DNA from: CAVXYG01 sp963706835
GTDB lineage: Bacteria; Actinomycetota; Actinomycetes; S36-B12; GCA-2699445
Assembly: GCA_963706835.1 (NCBI GenBank)
Contig: CAVPOB010000017.1
Location: forward strand, 1-64,000
DNA: 64,000 bases
Direction: 5' to 3'
Below, one piece after another: positions 21,765 through 30,903 of this stretch (within the stretch, counting starts at the first letter, position 1; the number at the start of each line of letters is the position of its first letter). Below the pieces are notes generated by a model. The model was not told where the DNA came from. It did no database searches and saw nothing but the letters and a program-made list of their open reading frames with translations. Position numbers and translations under genes: made by a program.

Positions 21765-23740
21765 GCGGCACTCAGCGCCAGCCGCTGCCGCGGGGAGGGC
21801 CCGGGCAGGGCGGTCCTATGGCCGGCCTCAGCGTGCCGGTGGAGAAGCCTGCCGACTTCGGCGCCACGGCCCGTCGCCTCCTGCGACGGCTGGACCGCTA
21901 CCGGAGCCGGCTCATCGCGGTGGTGCTGCTGTCGGCCGGCAGTGTGGCGTTCACCGTCGCCGGGCCGAAACTCCTCGGCAACGCCACCACGCTGGTCTTC
22001 GAGGGGTACGTCAGTTCCCGCTTCCCGCTCGGCGCGACGCAAGAGTCGGTCGTTGCCGGATTGCGCGCCTCCGGTGAGGAGACCCTGGCCGACATGGTGT
22101 CCGGCATGGACCTCGTTCCCGGCACCGGTGTGGACTTCACCACGGTCGGCCGGGTGCTCCTGCTGACGCTAGGGGTGTACCTGCTCGCCTCACTGCTGAG
22201 CTGGGCCCAGGCCTACATCATGGCCGGCATCACGGCAGATGCCATGTACTCCCTGCGCGAGGACGTGGAGGCGAAGATCGGCCGACTGCCGCTGCGGTAC
22301 TTCGACGAGCATCAGCGCGGCGATCTGCTCAGTCGCGTCACCAACGACATCGACAACATCGCCACCACTATCCAGCAGGTCATGATGCAGCTGGTGACTG
22401 CGCTGCTGACCGTGGTCGGCGTGCTCGCCATGATGTTCTGGCTGTCTCCGCTGCTGGCGCTGGTGTCGCTGCTGGTCGTGCCGCTGTCCCTGGTGGTGAC
22501 GCTGCTGATCGCGCGACGATCGCAACCGCACTTCGTCGCACAATGGCGCTGGACCGGCGTGCTGAACGGCCATGTCGAGGAGATGACGACCGGCCACGAC
22601 CTCGTCAAGCTCTACAACCGCCAGGAGTGGGCGATCGAGGAGTTCGACCGGACCAACAATGCCCTGTACGACGCCAGCTTCCGGGCCCAGTTCATCTCCG
22701 GGATCATCCAGCCGACCATGATGTTCATCGGCAACCTGAACTACGTCCTCATCGCCGTCATCGGCGGATTCCGCGTGGCGACCGGGCAGATGCCCATCGG
22801 CGATGTGCAGGCGTTCATCCAATACAGCCGCCAGTTCACGATGCCGATCACCCAGATCGCCTCCGTGGTCAATCTCATGCAGTCGGGCATCGCCAGCGCG
22901 GAGCGAGTGTTCGAACTGCTCGACGCGGCAGACGAATCCCCGGACCCGGGCCGTCCCGCGCACCTTGACGGTGTCAGAGGCGCGGTGTCCTTCCGGGACG
23001 TGTCGTTCCGCTACCGGCCGGACCAACCGCTCATCGACGATCTCGACCTGCAGGTGGAACCGGGGCGCACCATCGCGATCGTGGGACCCACCGGCGCCGG
23101 CAAGACCACGCTGGTGAACCTGCTCATGCGTTTCTACGATATCGATCGCGGCAGCATCTGCCTGGACGGCGTCGACATCGCGACCATGACGCGCGATGAG
23201 GTGCGCGGCAGCTTCGGGATGGTGCTGCAGGACACCTGGCTGTTCGGCGGGACCATCGCCGACAACATCGCCTACGGCAAGGCAGGAGCCACCCGCGACG
23301 ACGTCGAGCGAGCGGCTGCAGCCTGCTACGTGGACCATGTCGTGGCGACCATGCCGGACGGCTACGACACCGTAGTGGACGAGGACGCCGCCAACCTGTC
23401 CGCCGGGGAGAAGCAGTTGGTGACGATCGCGCGGGCATTCCTGGCCGACGCCCCGATCCTCATCCTGGACGAAGCGACCAGTTCGGTGGACACGCGCACC
23501 GAGATGCTCATCCAGGAGGCGATGGGACGGCTGCGCGCTGGCCGGACCAGTTTCGTCATCGCCCACCGCCTCTCCACGATCCGCGACGCGGACACGATCC
23601 TGGTCCTGGTGGACGGAGCGATCGTGGAGCAGGGCGACCACGACGCCCTGCTGGCGCGCGACGGCCACTACGCGGCCCTGTACCGCAGCCAGTTCGCCGG
23701 GCCGATGCGGACCGAGGAGCCGGCCGGCGGCTTTCGCTGA
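21761..23740 (+). CDS. heterodimeric ABC exporter, catalytic subunit
   Basis: A 659-residue partner of the preceding gene. It has a longer first extracellular region (about residues 75-125, GATQESVVAG to GTGVDFTTV), six helices, and a complete ATPase: Walker A GPTGAGKTT, signature LSAGEKQ, Walker B LILDEATSSVD with the catalytic E, and H-loop IAHRLSTI. The signature is altered from LSGGQ to LSAGE. In such heterodimers this signature faces the partner's Walker A and so completes the degenerate site, leaving one efficient ATPase site per dimer. GTG start, translationally coupled. Confidence 0.9.
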   Translation: MSGTQRQPLPRGGPGQGGPMAGLSVPVEKPADFGATARRLLRRLDRYRSRLIAVVLLSAGSVAFTVAGPKLLGNATTLVFEGYVSSRFPLGATQESVVAGLRASGEETLADMVSGMDLVPGTGVDFTTVGRVLLLTLGVYLLASLLSWAQAYIMAGITADAMYSLREDVEAKIGRLPLRYFDEHQRGDLLSRVTNDIDNIATTIQQVMMQLVTALLTVVGVLAMMFWLSPLLALVSLLVVPLSLVVTLLIARRSQPHFVAQWRWTGVLNGHVEEMTTGHDLVKLYNRQEWAIEEFDRTNNALYDASFRAQFISGIIQPTMMFIGNLNYVLIAVIGGFRVATGQMPIGDVQAFIQYSRQFTMPITQIASVVNLMQSGIASAERVFELLDAADESPDPGRPAHLDGVRGAVSFRDVSFRYRPDQPLIDDLDLQVEPGRTIAIVGPTGAGKTTLVNLLMRFYDIDRGSICLDGVDIATMTRDEVRGSFGMVLQDTWLFGGTIADNIAYGKAGATRDDVERAAAACYVDHVVATMPDGYDTVVDEDAANLSAGEKQLVTIARAFLADAPILILDEATSSVDTRTEMLIQEAMGRLRAGRTSFVIAHRLSTIRDADTILVLVDGAIVEQGDHDALLARDGHYAALYRSQFAGPMRTEEPAGGFR

Positions 23741-23780
23741 ACAGCGGGTGGGGCGCCCCGAGCGGTGCTAGACACTGCTC

Positions 23781-24551
23781 ATGGACACTGACCTGACCAT
23801 CAGGATGATCGTCGGCAACGAGGTCATCGGCACGGGGATCCTCGTCCTGATCGGTTGCGGGATCGGGGCCCTGAGCATGTTGCGGCGCAGCCACGGGTAC
23901 GGCGCCGGCAACTGGATGCTCACCGCCTTCGGCTGGGGCATGGCCGTCTTCGTCGGCGCCTCGGTGGCGTGGCGATCCGGGGCGCACCTGAACCCCGCCG
24001 TCACGCTCGGCCTGGCGCTCACCGGCGAGACCTCCTGGTCGGACGTGCCGCTGTACCTCATCGGCCAGTTCGTCGGAGCCTTCCTCGGCGCCCTGCTGGT
24101 CTACGTGGCATACAAGAAGCAGTTCGACACCCATGACCATCCGGAGACCACCGGGGGCATCTTCTACACCGCCCCCGGGGTGCGCTCGCTGGGCTGGAAC
24201 ACCGTGAGCGAGGCCGTGGCCACCTTCGTGCTGGTGTACTGGATCATCCAGCAGCAGCCGTGGGCGCCGGGCCTGGAAGGACAGGCCCCCAGCCTCGGCA
24301 ACCTGGGACTGGGATACGCGGGCGTGGCGTTCACCGTGATCGCGATCGGTGCCGGCCTCGGCGGCTCCACCGGCTACGCCATCAACCCTGCCCGCGATCT
24401 GGGACCGCGATTGGCCTACGCGGTCCTGCCCATCAAGAACAAGCAGCCCATCGACTGGGGGTACGCCATCGTGCCGGTGGTCGGACCGGTGATCGGGGCC
24501 TTCGCCGCCGCGGGGTTGTTCCTGCTGAACTACTCCGGATCAGGCATCTGA
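23781..24551 (+). CDS. glpF: aquaglyceroporin, MIP family
   Basis: A 256-residue channel for glycerol and other small polyols. It has six hydrophobic segments and both pore-lining NPA motifs, HLNPAVTLGL and AINPARDLGPR. The D after the second NPAR marks the glycerol-conducting branch rather than strict water channels. The start ATG 23781 comes 40 bases after the ABC exporter stop. Its 3-prime end overlaps the convergent glutaminase gene by 12 bases. No glycerol kinase lies nearby, so its physiological cargo is open. Confidence 0.9.
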   Translation: MDTDLTIRMIVGNEVIGTGILVLIGCGIGALSMLRRSHGYGAGNWMLTAFGWGMAVFVGASVAWRSGAHLNPAVTLGLALTGETSWSDVPLYLIGQFVGAFLGALLVYVAYKKQFDTHDHPETTGGIFYTAPGVRSLGWNTVSEAVATFVLVYWIIQQQPWAPGLEGQAPSLGNLGLGYAGVAFTVIAIGAGLGGSTGYAINPARDLGPRLAYAVLPIKNKQPIDWGYAIVPVVGPVIGAFAAAGLFLLNYSGSGI

Positions 24552-25559
24552 GGCCGGGCCGGCGGCCGAGGCGAACAGGTTCAACCCCAACTCCTGGCTG
24601 AGGTGCTTGGTCACCAGTTGGCCCCGCACGCTGTTGCCCGCCCGGTCCAGCGGCGGCGCGAAGGACGCCAGGCCGCCCTTGCCCGGCGCTGCGGCGATCA
24701 TGCCCCCTGCCACTCCGCTCTTGCCGGGCACCCCCACGTCGAACAGCCACTCCCCGGAGGTCTCGTAGAGCCCCGAGGTGGTCATGACGGCCAAGGTGTG
24801 CTGACAGGTCACCTCGTCCACCACCCGCTCGCCGGTGACCGGGTTGACGCCGCCGTTGGCCAGCGTGGATGCCATCACCGACAGATCGCGGGCGGTCACG
24901 TCCAGCGTGCTCATGCGCGTGTACAGGTCAGTGATGGCGACTGGGTCGAAGTACAGCCGCTCGTGGGCGTACAGCAGCCGAGCCACGGCCTGGTTGCGCC
25001 AGTTGGTGGCGGTGACGCTTGCGTACACCTCATCGTTGACCTGCAGATCCCGCCCGGCGAATCGGCTCAACCCTTCCCGCACAAACCGCCACTTGCGCTC
25101 CGCCCGGCCTCCCGGGGCAAGACTCAGCGTGGCCATCGCGCCGGCGTTCACCATGGGGTTGGTGTAGTGGCCGTCGCGCAACTCGATCGCGACCACCGAG
25201 TTGAACTCCATGCCTGTCGCGTTCAGGCCGACCCTGGCTCGAACCTCCTCCGCTCCGATCTCCTCCACGACTGCAGCGAAGAGAAAGGGCTTGGCGACGC
25301 TCATCATCGTGAACGGGGTGTCGGCATCGCCAGCGGCGTAGGTACGGCCGTCGGTGGTCGACAGGGCGACCCCGAACAGTTCCGCGGGCATCTCCTTCAG
25401 GGCCGGATAGGCCGCGAAGTTCTCGCCCTCATCGATGTCGCGGAAGATGCGGTAGGCGAGATCGATGATGTCCTGGGTCTGCTGCGGCGGCGGCAGATGG
25501 CCGGTGGAGACGAAGCGCCGCCGCAATACCGGCGAGGACTTATCCGGGATTCTGTCCAC
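24540..25559 (-). CDS. glsA: glutaminase A
   Basis: Hydrolyses L-glutamine to glutamate and ammonia. The 339-residue protein has the beta-lactamase-like fold with the nucleophile motif SVAK (FTMMSVAKPFLF), the substrate motif NPMVNAGAM, and YETSGEW followed by VGVPGKSGVAGG, the C-terminal catalytic strand. It covers the whole family domain with no STAS or ankyrin extension. The start is GTG, exactly six bases after a TAGGAT element on the minus strand (25566-25571), so translation is predicted to be leaderless. Confidence 0.92.
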   Translation of the reverse strand: MDRIPDKSSPVLRRRFVSTGHLPPPQQTQDIIDLAYRIFRDIDEGENFAAYPALKEMPAELFGVALSTTDGRTYAAGDADTPFTMMSVAKPFLFAAVVEEIGAEEVRARVGLNATGMEFNSVVAIELRDGHYTNPMVNAGAMATLSLAPGGRAERKWRFVREGLSRFAGRDLQVNDEVYASVTATNWRNQAVARLLYAHERLYFDPVAITDLYTRMSTLDVTARDLSVMASTLANGGVNPVTGERVVDEVTCQHTLAVMTTSGLYETSGEWLFDVGVPGKSGVAGGMIAAAPGKGGLASFAPPLDRAGNSVRGQLVTKHLSQELGLNLFASAAGPASDA

Positions 25560-25571
25560 GTCGCGATCCTA
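25557..25571 (-). promoter_or_regulatory. leaderless promoter of glsA
   Basis: On the minus strand TAGGAT (25566-25571) is followed by six bases and GTG 25559. Confidence 0.6.
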
Positions 25572-25702
25572 TGCCGACCAGCACGGGACGCGCCCCGCGA
25601 TCGGGCGGCGGGCCGTGACAGGAGCGGCCATAGCGGCGGCGGCCGGCCGAACCGTCGCTACAGCGAGGTCCGCCGCGCGGACACAGCACTGGCAGCACGG
25701 AC

Positions 25703-25729
25703 TAGACTGTTGGCATCGCGAACGGAGGG
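25703..25729 (+). promoter_or_regulatory. promoter and ribosome binding site of the NIL-domain gene
   Basis: TAGACT at 25703-25708 is a good -10. GGAGGG at 25724-25729 lies five bases before ATG 25734, giving a leader of about 20 bases. Confidence 0.5.
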
Positions 25730-25733
25730 ATTC

Positions 25734-25976
25734 ATGCCTACTCGCCATCTGCGCCTCACGTTCCCGGAGAACCAGGTCACCGAACCGGTGATCTACCACT
25801 TGGCGACGGATCACGGCGTCGTCCCCAACATCCGCCGCGCCAACATCGAGAACCACTTCGGCTGGATGGTCGTGGAGCTGACCGGGCCCGCTGAGGCCCT
25901 CTCCGAGGCCGAGCAGTATCTGCAGTCGCTGGGCATCGAGATCGCCAACGCTGAGGGCGACGTCGTCGCCGGGTGA
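25734..25976 (+). CDS. stand-alone NIL-domain protein
   Basis: An 80-residue protein made only of a NIL domain (PF09383), the small alpha/beta module best known as the methionine-sensing C-terminus of the MetN importer ATPase. Matching pattern: LRLTFPENQVTEPVIYHLATDHGVVPNIRRANIENHFGWMVVELTG, then an AL..AEQYLQSLGIEI helix. Free-standing copies occur in actinobacteria; their ligand is not known here. No methionine gene is adjacent. Confidence 0.8.
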   Translation: MPTRHLRLTFPENQVTEPVIYHLATDHGVVPNIRRANIENHFGWMVVELTGPAEALSEAEQYLQSLGIEIANAEGDVVAG

Positions 25977-25986
25977 GGGTGTCCGC

Positions 25987-26520
25987 CTAGATTCGGCGCA
26001 CGACTCGGGCCGGGTTCCCCACCGCCACGACGCCGGCAGGCAGCGTTTGCAGCACGACCGACCCGGCCCCCACCACAGTGCCATCACCGATGGTGACGCC
26101 CGGGCAGACGATGACGCCGCCGCCGAGCCAGACCGCCTCGCCCAGCGTGATCGGTGCGCCCAGTTCCAGCCCAGAGGTTCTGGCCGTCGCCTCGATGGGG
26201 TGCGTGGCGGTGAGCAGCTGGACGCCGGGGCCCAGCATCGCATCGTCCCCGATCCGAATCGGGGCCACATCCAGCCACACGTTGTTGACATTGGCGTAGC
26301 AGCGATCGCCGATGGCGATGTTGCAGCCGTAGTCGACATGCAGCGTCGGCTCGATGAGGCATCCGTGGCCGACCGAGTCGAAGAGTTCGGCCAACAGCGC
26401 CGAGCGGGCGGCGGCCTGATCCGGGGGCGTGTGGTTGAAACGGAAGGTGAGCTGTCGAGCAGCCAGCCGCAGCGCCGCCAGTTCCGGATCGGCGGGATCG
26501 TAGAGTTCCCCGCTCACCAT
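25987..26520 (-). CDS. maltose/galactoside O-acetyltransferase-like hexapeptide enzyme
   Basis: A 177-residue left-handed beta-helix acetyltransferase using acetyl-CoA. The N-terminal helical part (MVSGELYDPADPELAALR) and core match the maa/lacA group. The catalytic histidine is in TATHP, and hexapeptide repeats run from IGDRCYANVNN through LGEAVWLGGGVIVCPGVTIGDGTVVGAGSVV. The acceptor is probably a sugar, but which one is unknown. It starts 33 bases after the penicillin-binding protein stop on the same strand, so co-transcription is likely. Confidence 0.85.
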   Translation of the reverse strand: MVSGELYDPADPELAALRLAARQLTFRFNHTPPDQAAARSALLAELFDSVGHGCLIEPTLHVDYGCNIAIGDRCYANVNNVWLDVAPIRIGDDAMLGPGVQLLTATHPIEATARTSGLELGAPITLGEAVWLGGGVIVCPGVTIGDGTVVGAGSVVLQTLPAGVVAVGNPARVVRRI

Positions 26521-26552
26521 CCGGCGGTACTGCCGGCCTTCCGGCTGACCGA

Positions 26553-28538
26553 TCACTGAGCGTCCGGAGTCGGATTCGGTTCCTCGGTCGGCTCCTCGGT
26601 CGGCTCCTCGGTCGGCTCCTCGGTCGGCTCCTCGGTGGGCTCCTCCGTCGGCTCCTCGGTGGGCTCCTCCGTCGGCTCCTCGGTGGGCTCCGGGGTGGGG
26701 GCGTCCGGATTGTTGAAGCCAGTGATGGCAGAGGGCGCCACGAACGTCTCCACCGGCTTGCCCTCCAGGTACCCCTGCGCGAAGCCCAGCCACATGCTCA
26801 ACGGGAACGAACTGCCGAAGACCTGACTCAGGCCGCCGGTCCCGCGCAGGGAGACGGGATTGCCGTTCTCGTCCTCCTTGACCATCATCACCGCCGCAAC
26901 CATCTGCGGGGTGTAGCCGACGTACCAGGCGGACTTGTTGTCGTCGGTCGTGCCGGTCTTGCCGGCAGCCGGACGGCCGAGCGCACTGGCGCGACTGCCG
27001 GTGCCGTTGTCGACCACACTCTGCAGCGCGAAGTTGACGTTGTCCATGATGTTGGCGTCGAACTGCTGCTCCCCGGAGAGCGCTTGTTCGTACCGCACGC
27101 CACCGTCGTAGGCGACCTGGCGGACGATCGATGGTTCCCGGTACAGCCCGCGGTTGGCGAACGTGCCATACGTTGCGGCCATCTCCAGCGGGGTGGGGCT
27201 GGCAGTGCCCAACACGAAGGTGAGGTTCTGCTCGATGCCTGGCGTGTCTTCTGGCAGGCCGGTCCGGTAGGCGGCGTTGATGACCCGCTCGACGCCCACC
27301 CGGTCGGTCAGGTCCACGAAGGGCGTGTTGATGGATTGCTCGGTGGCCCGCAGCAGCGTCACGATCCCGTAGGAGGTGTTCCCCTCGTTCTCCAGCGTGT
27401 AGCCGGAGATGGTGCGCGGCGAGTTGCCGTCCCAGCGCGACTCGAGGTTGATGCCGTTCTCGAAGGCGGAGGCCAATGCGTATGGCTTGAAGGTCGAGCC
27501 GGCCTGGGCGCGCGCCTGCACCGCGTTGTTGAAGGAGTTCTCCACGTAGTCCCGGCCACCGTACAGGGCCAGGATGGAACCGGTCTGCGGTTCCAGCGCC
27601 GCGATGCCGATCCGCAGGCCCTCGGTTCCACTGGTCGGGCCGTTCTGCTCCACCGTGGACACGATGGAATCTTGCGCCTGCTCGTCGATCGTGCTGGTGA
27701 TGCGCAGACCGCCGCCGTCGATCTGCGAGGCGGTGAAGCCCTCATCGAGCAACTCGGAACGCACCGTGGACAGGATGTAGCCCACCTGGCCGCCGAGTTG
27801 GTTCGTGCTGCGCCCGATGAACTCCGGCAGTTCCTGCTGCGCCGCCTCTGCCGGGTCGAGCCACTCCTCCTCGACCATCCCGCCGATGACGTAGTCGAAG
27901 CGGTTCTGCAGCCCCTCGGGGTTCTCATCGGGCTGGTAGTTGTTGGGCGATTGGATGATCCCGGCGAGCGCCGCGCCCTCGGCCACAGTCTGCTCACTCG
28001 TGGGCTTGCCGTAGTAGGCCTGGCTGGCCGCCTCGATACCGTAGGCGCCGCGACCGAAATAGATGGTGTTGAGGTACCCCTGGAGGATCTCTTCCTTGCT
28101 GTAGATGATCTCTATCTTGATCGAGAGGATGAGTTCTTTGAACTTGCGGACCAGCGACTGCTCCTGCGTCAGGAACAGGTTCTTCACGTACTGCTGCGTG
28201 ATCGTCGACCCGCCCTGGGTGTCGCCGCCGGTGATGTTGTTGATGAGGGCCCGCGCCATTCCGGTGACCGAGATCGCGCCGTGCTCGTAGAAGTTGCGGT
28301 CCTCGGCCGCAAGGACCGCTTGCTGGGTGTGCAGCGGCACTTCCGACAACTCAATCGAGGTCCGCTTCACCTCGCCGAACCGGCCGATCACGGTTTCACC
28401 GTCGGCGTAGAGCACCTCGCTGGACTCCGCGACCGCAACCTCGTTCGGATCCGGAATCGGGTAGAAGATGATGAGCAGTGCGAAGGCCGCAATCCCGAAG
28501 AGCAGGACGATGCCCGTCCACTTCAGTACCTTCTTCAT
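26553..28538 (-). CDS. bifunctional class A penicillin-binding protein
   Basis: A 661-residue peptidoglycan synthase: short cytoplasmic start, one membrane helix (WTGIVLLFGIAAFALLIIF), a GT51 glycosyltransferase domain (AAEDRNFYEHGAISVTG, GGSTITQQYVKN, catalytic E in EDRNF) and a transpeptidase domain with SxxK (GSTFKPYA), SxN (EQSINTPF) and KTGTT. The C-terminus is a run of TEEP repeats followed by NPTPDAQ. ATG 28538 is chosen because GAAGGGCGAGG precedes it and the upstream extension looks noncoding. No PASTA domain is present. Confidence 0.93.
   Translation of the reverse strand: MKKVLKWTGIVLLFGIAAFALLIIFYPIPDPNEVAVAESSEVLYADGETVIGRFGEVKRTSIELSEVPLHTQQAVLAAEDRNFYEHGAISVTGMARALINNITGGDTQGGSTITQQYVKNLFLTQEQSLVRKFKELILSIKIEIIYSKEEILQGYLNTIYFGRGAYGIEAASQAYYGKPTSEQTVAEGAALAGIIQSPNNYQPDENPEGLQNRFDYVIGGMVEEEWLDPAEAAQQELPEFIGRSTNQLGGQVGYILSTVRSELLDEGFTASQIDGGGLRITSTIDEQAQDSIVSTVEQNGPTSGTEGLRIGIAALEPQTGSILALYGGRDYVENSFNNAVQARAQAGSTFKPYALASAFENGINLESRWDGNSPRTISGYTLENEGNTSYGIVTLLRATEQSINTPFVDLTDRVGVERVINAAYRTGLPEDTPGIEQNLTFVLGTASPTPLEMAATYGTFANRGLYREPSIVRQVAYDGGVRYEQALSGEQQFDANIMDNVNFALQSVVDNGTGSRASALGRPAAGKTGTTDDNKSAWYVGYTPQMVAAVMMVKEDENGNPVSLRGTGGLSQVFGSSFPLSMWLGFAQGYLEGKPVETFVAPSAITGFNNPDAPTPEPTEEPTEEPTEEPTEEPTEEPTEEPTEEPTEEPTEEPNPTPDAQ
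26572..26697 (-). repeat. 12-bp repeats coding for a TEEP tail
   Basis: GGTCGGCTCCTC-type 12-base units repeat about nine times at the 3-prime end of the penicillin-binding protein gene. They encode (TEEP)n. Third-position C/T and G/C variation between copies shows several expansion steps. Confidence 0.85.
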
Positions 28539-28794
28539 GCCTCGCCCTTCCGCAACCCCCCGACTCTTGTCGCTGGGATGCAGTCTGCCAGGAATCGGCG
28601 CGCCTTGACGCTCACCTCCTAGGGCGCAGCAACGTGGCAAGCGTAGTCGTCATTGCCAGGGACCGCAGTGCGCGCAGCGATCCGCGGCCCCGCGACCCAT
28701 TCGCGAACCGCGAAACCACGGTGCACGTGACGGACAGACCGACGCGACCGGGTGCGGAGGGCGATGTGCTGCCCAGGAAGGACGACAGCGGCCC
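28539..28794. other. intergenic, no gene seen
   Basis: This stretch between the serA end and the penicillin-binding protein start is about 256 bases and should contain the latter's promoter. I could not pick out a convincing -10 or a terminator. Confidence 0.4.
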
Positions 28795-30381
28795 CTACTC
28801 GATGTCGACGGCCCGGCCGAAGCCAGCACCGATGGCGACGACGATCTCCTCCATCGTCACCGCGGGGATCGCCGAATCCACCGTGAGCACGGTCAGCGCA
28901 TCTCCCCCGGCGTCGGTGCGCCCTACCTGCATGCCCGCGATGTTGATGCCCTGCTCGCCCAGCATCCGTCCCAGGGTGCCGACCACGCCGGGCCGGTCGA
29001 TGTAGCCGAGGAACGCCATGTGCTCGGTGATCTGCACGTCGATGTCGAAGCCGTCGACGCCCACCAGCTTGGTGGCGTGCCGGGCGCCGGTGACCGTGCC
29101 GGCAACCGCCACGGTCTCGCCATTGGTCAGCGTGGTGCGCACGCGCACCATCGAGCGGTGGTCGGGGCTGTCACTGTCGGTGGTGAGGGCCACCTCCACG
29201 CCGCGGGCCTTGGCGATGACGGGCGCGTTCACATACGAGATCGGATCGTCCACCAGTGCGCCGAAGATCCCCTTCAGCGCCGAGAGTTCCAGCACGCGCA
29301 CGTCGTCGGTAGCAACCTCGCCGAGCACTTCGACATCGACCCGCTCGATCGGCGCCGAGGACAGTGTGGAGGCGATGGTGCCGAGCTGCTCGGCCAGCGG
29401 CAGCAGAGGCTTGACCTGCTCCGAGAGCACCCCGCCCTGCACGTTGACCGCGTCCGGAACGAGTTCACCCTCCAGGGCGAGCCGGACCGACTTGGCCACC
29501 GCGATGCCGGCCTTCTCCTGCGCCTCGTCGGTGCTGGCGCCCAGGTGCGGCGTGGCCACGACGCTGTCGAGGCCGAACAGCGGGGAGTCGGTGCAGGGCT
29601 CTTTGGCGTAGACATCCACCCCGGCTCCGGCGACTCGGCCGTCGACGATGGCGTCGTACAGGGCCTGCTCATCGACGATGCCGCCCCGGGCGGCATTGAT
29701 CACCCGCACGGTCGGCTTCACCTTGCGCAGCGCCTCCTCGCCGATGAGCCCCAGCGTCTCGGGGGTCTTCGGCAGGTGAACGGTGATGAAGTCCGCCGTC
29801 TGCAGCAGCTCGTCAAGCTCCACCATGCGCACGCCGAGCTGCGCGGCCCGGGCCGGCTGCACGTAGGGGTCGTAGGCGATCAGCTGCACGCCGAACGCGG
29901 ACAGCCGCTGGGCGACGAGGATGCCGATTCGGCCGAACCCGACGACGCCGACCACCTTGTCGGCCAGCTCCACCCCGGCGTACTTGGAGCGCTTCCACTC
30001 GCCCCGCTTCAGGGCCTCGTTGGCCGGGACGACGTTGCGGGCGCTGGCCAGCAGCAGCGAGACCGCCAGCTCCGCCGCGGAGACAATGTTGGAGGTGGGC
30101 GCATTGACCACCATGACACCGGCCTGGGTCGCGGCCTTGACGTCGACATTGTCCAGCCCGACGCCAGCGCGCGCGACGACCTTCAGCCGCTTGGCGGCCG
30201 CCAGGGCCTCCGCGTCCACCTTCGTGGCCGAGCGGATGAGGATCGCGTCGACGTCGGCGATGGCCGGCAGCAGCGCGGAACGGTCGGCACCGTCGCAGGT
30301 GCGGATCTCGAAATCTGGGCCGAGGGCATCCACAGTGGCGGGAGACAGTTCTTCGGCGATGAGCACGATCGGCTTGGTCAC
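28795..30381 (-). CDS. serA: D-3-phosphoglycerate dehydrogenase
   Basis: Catalyses the first committed step of serine synthesis with NAD+. The 528-residue long form has the Rossmann motif VVGFGRIG, catalytic R in NAARGG, E in DVYAKEP and H in TPHLGAST. An intervening allosteric-substrate-binding domain (about residues 305-450) is followed by a C-terminal ACT domain (YIDRPGVVGTLGRMLGEQGINIAGMQVGR) that binds serine. This is the mycobacterial-type architecture. GTG 30381 is chosen because GGAG lies seven bases upstream and VTKPIVLIAEE starts the conserved fold; the frame is open further upstream but low in complexity. Confidence 0.95.
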   Translation of the reverse strand: MTKPIVLIAEELSPATVDALGPDFEIRTCDGADRSALLPAIADVDAILIRSATKVDAEALAAAKRLKVVARAGVGLDNVDVKAATQAGVMVVNAPTSNIVSAAELAVSLLLASARNVVPANEALKRGEWKRSKYAGVELADKVVGVVGFGRIGILVAQRLSAFGVQLIAYDPYVQPARAAQLGVRMVELDELLQTADFITVHLPKTPETLGLIGEEALRKVKPTVRVINAARGGIVDEQALYDAIVDGRVAGAGVDVYAKEPCTDSPLFGLDSVVATPHLGASTDEAQEKAGIAVAKSVRLALEGELVPDAVNVQGGVLSEQVKPLLPLAEQLGTIASTLSSAPIERVDVEVLGEVATDDVRVLELSALKGIFGALVDDPISYVNAPVIAKARGVEVALTTDSDSPDHRSMVRVRTTLTNGETVAVAGTVTGARHATKLVGVDGFDIDVQITEHMAFLGYIDRPGVVGTLGRMLGEQGINIAGMQVGRTDAGGDALTVLTVDSAIPAVTMEEIVVAIGAGFGRAVDIE

Positions 30382-30900
30382 AGGAGGACTCCGGGTCGAG
30401 CGGGACTGGCGCAAACGATTTCCATCGTATCGCGGATGCTCGCGCCGCCTCTCCGCCTGAGCAGTGGAATGGGCAGCCTGACCGGCGACCTGCTCGCGAC
30501 CATCCTGGCGGTTCTTGGCCGAGGCGGTCGCCTTGCCGAGGCGGTCGCCTTGCCGAGGCACTGCCCCGCCCCGCCGTCGCCCGCTCCGCCGTGCCGATGC
30601 CGAGGCGCTGGGATCGTCAACGTGATCATCACATGGCGGCTGCCACGGGAAGCGTGGGTGGTCTGCGCGGTGGTCTGCGACCGGCGGCGGGTGGGCGGAT
30701 TCGTCCGATGGATCGGTGCTCGCGGACGTGGGCCGCACTCGGACGGCCCTGCCTCCCGCATTGCCGGCTTGCCGCAGCCGGGAGTGTAGTGGGCTCCCGT
30801 GACTGCGGATGGAGCGTCAGGGCCGCCGGCCCCCTGGGGCCGGGGTCGCGTCTGCAGTGTCCGGCGGGTCCAACTGCGTGGGCGGCCTCAGCCCTCTGCG
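30382..30900. other. intergenic, no gene seen
   Basis: This is the upstream region of serA. A short direct repeat (GAGGCGGTCGCCTTGCC, near 30523 and 30539) is visible. The open frames here are low-complexity arginine-rich translations. Confidence 0.4.
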
Positions 30901-30903
30901 TCC

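Noticed and set aside
24546..25976. Long plus-strand open frame opposite glsA
   Set aside because: It is the antisense shadow of glutaminase. Only its last 80 codons, the NIL-domain protein, are real and have their own start and ribosome binding site.
28539..28640. Upstream ATG at 28640 for the penicillin-binding protein
   Set aside because: The 34 extra residues are unlike the family and end directly at the ribosome binding site of ATG 28538.
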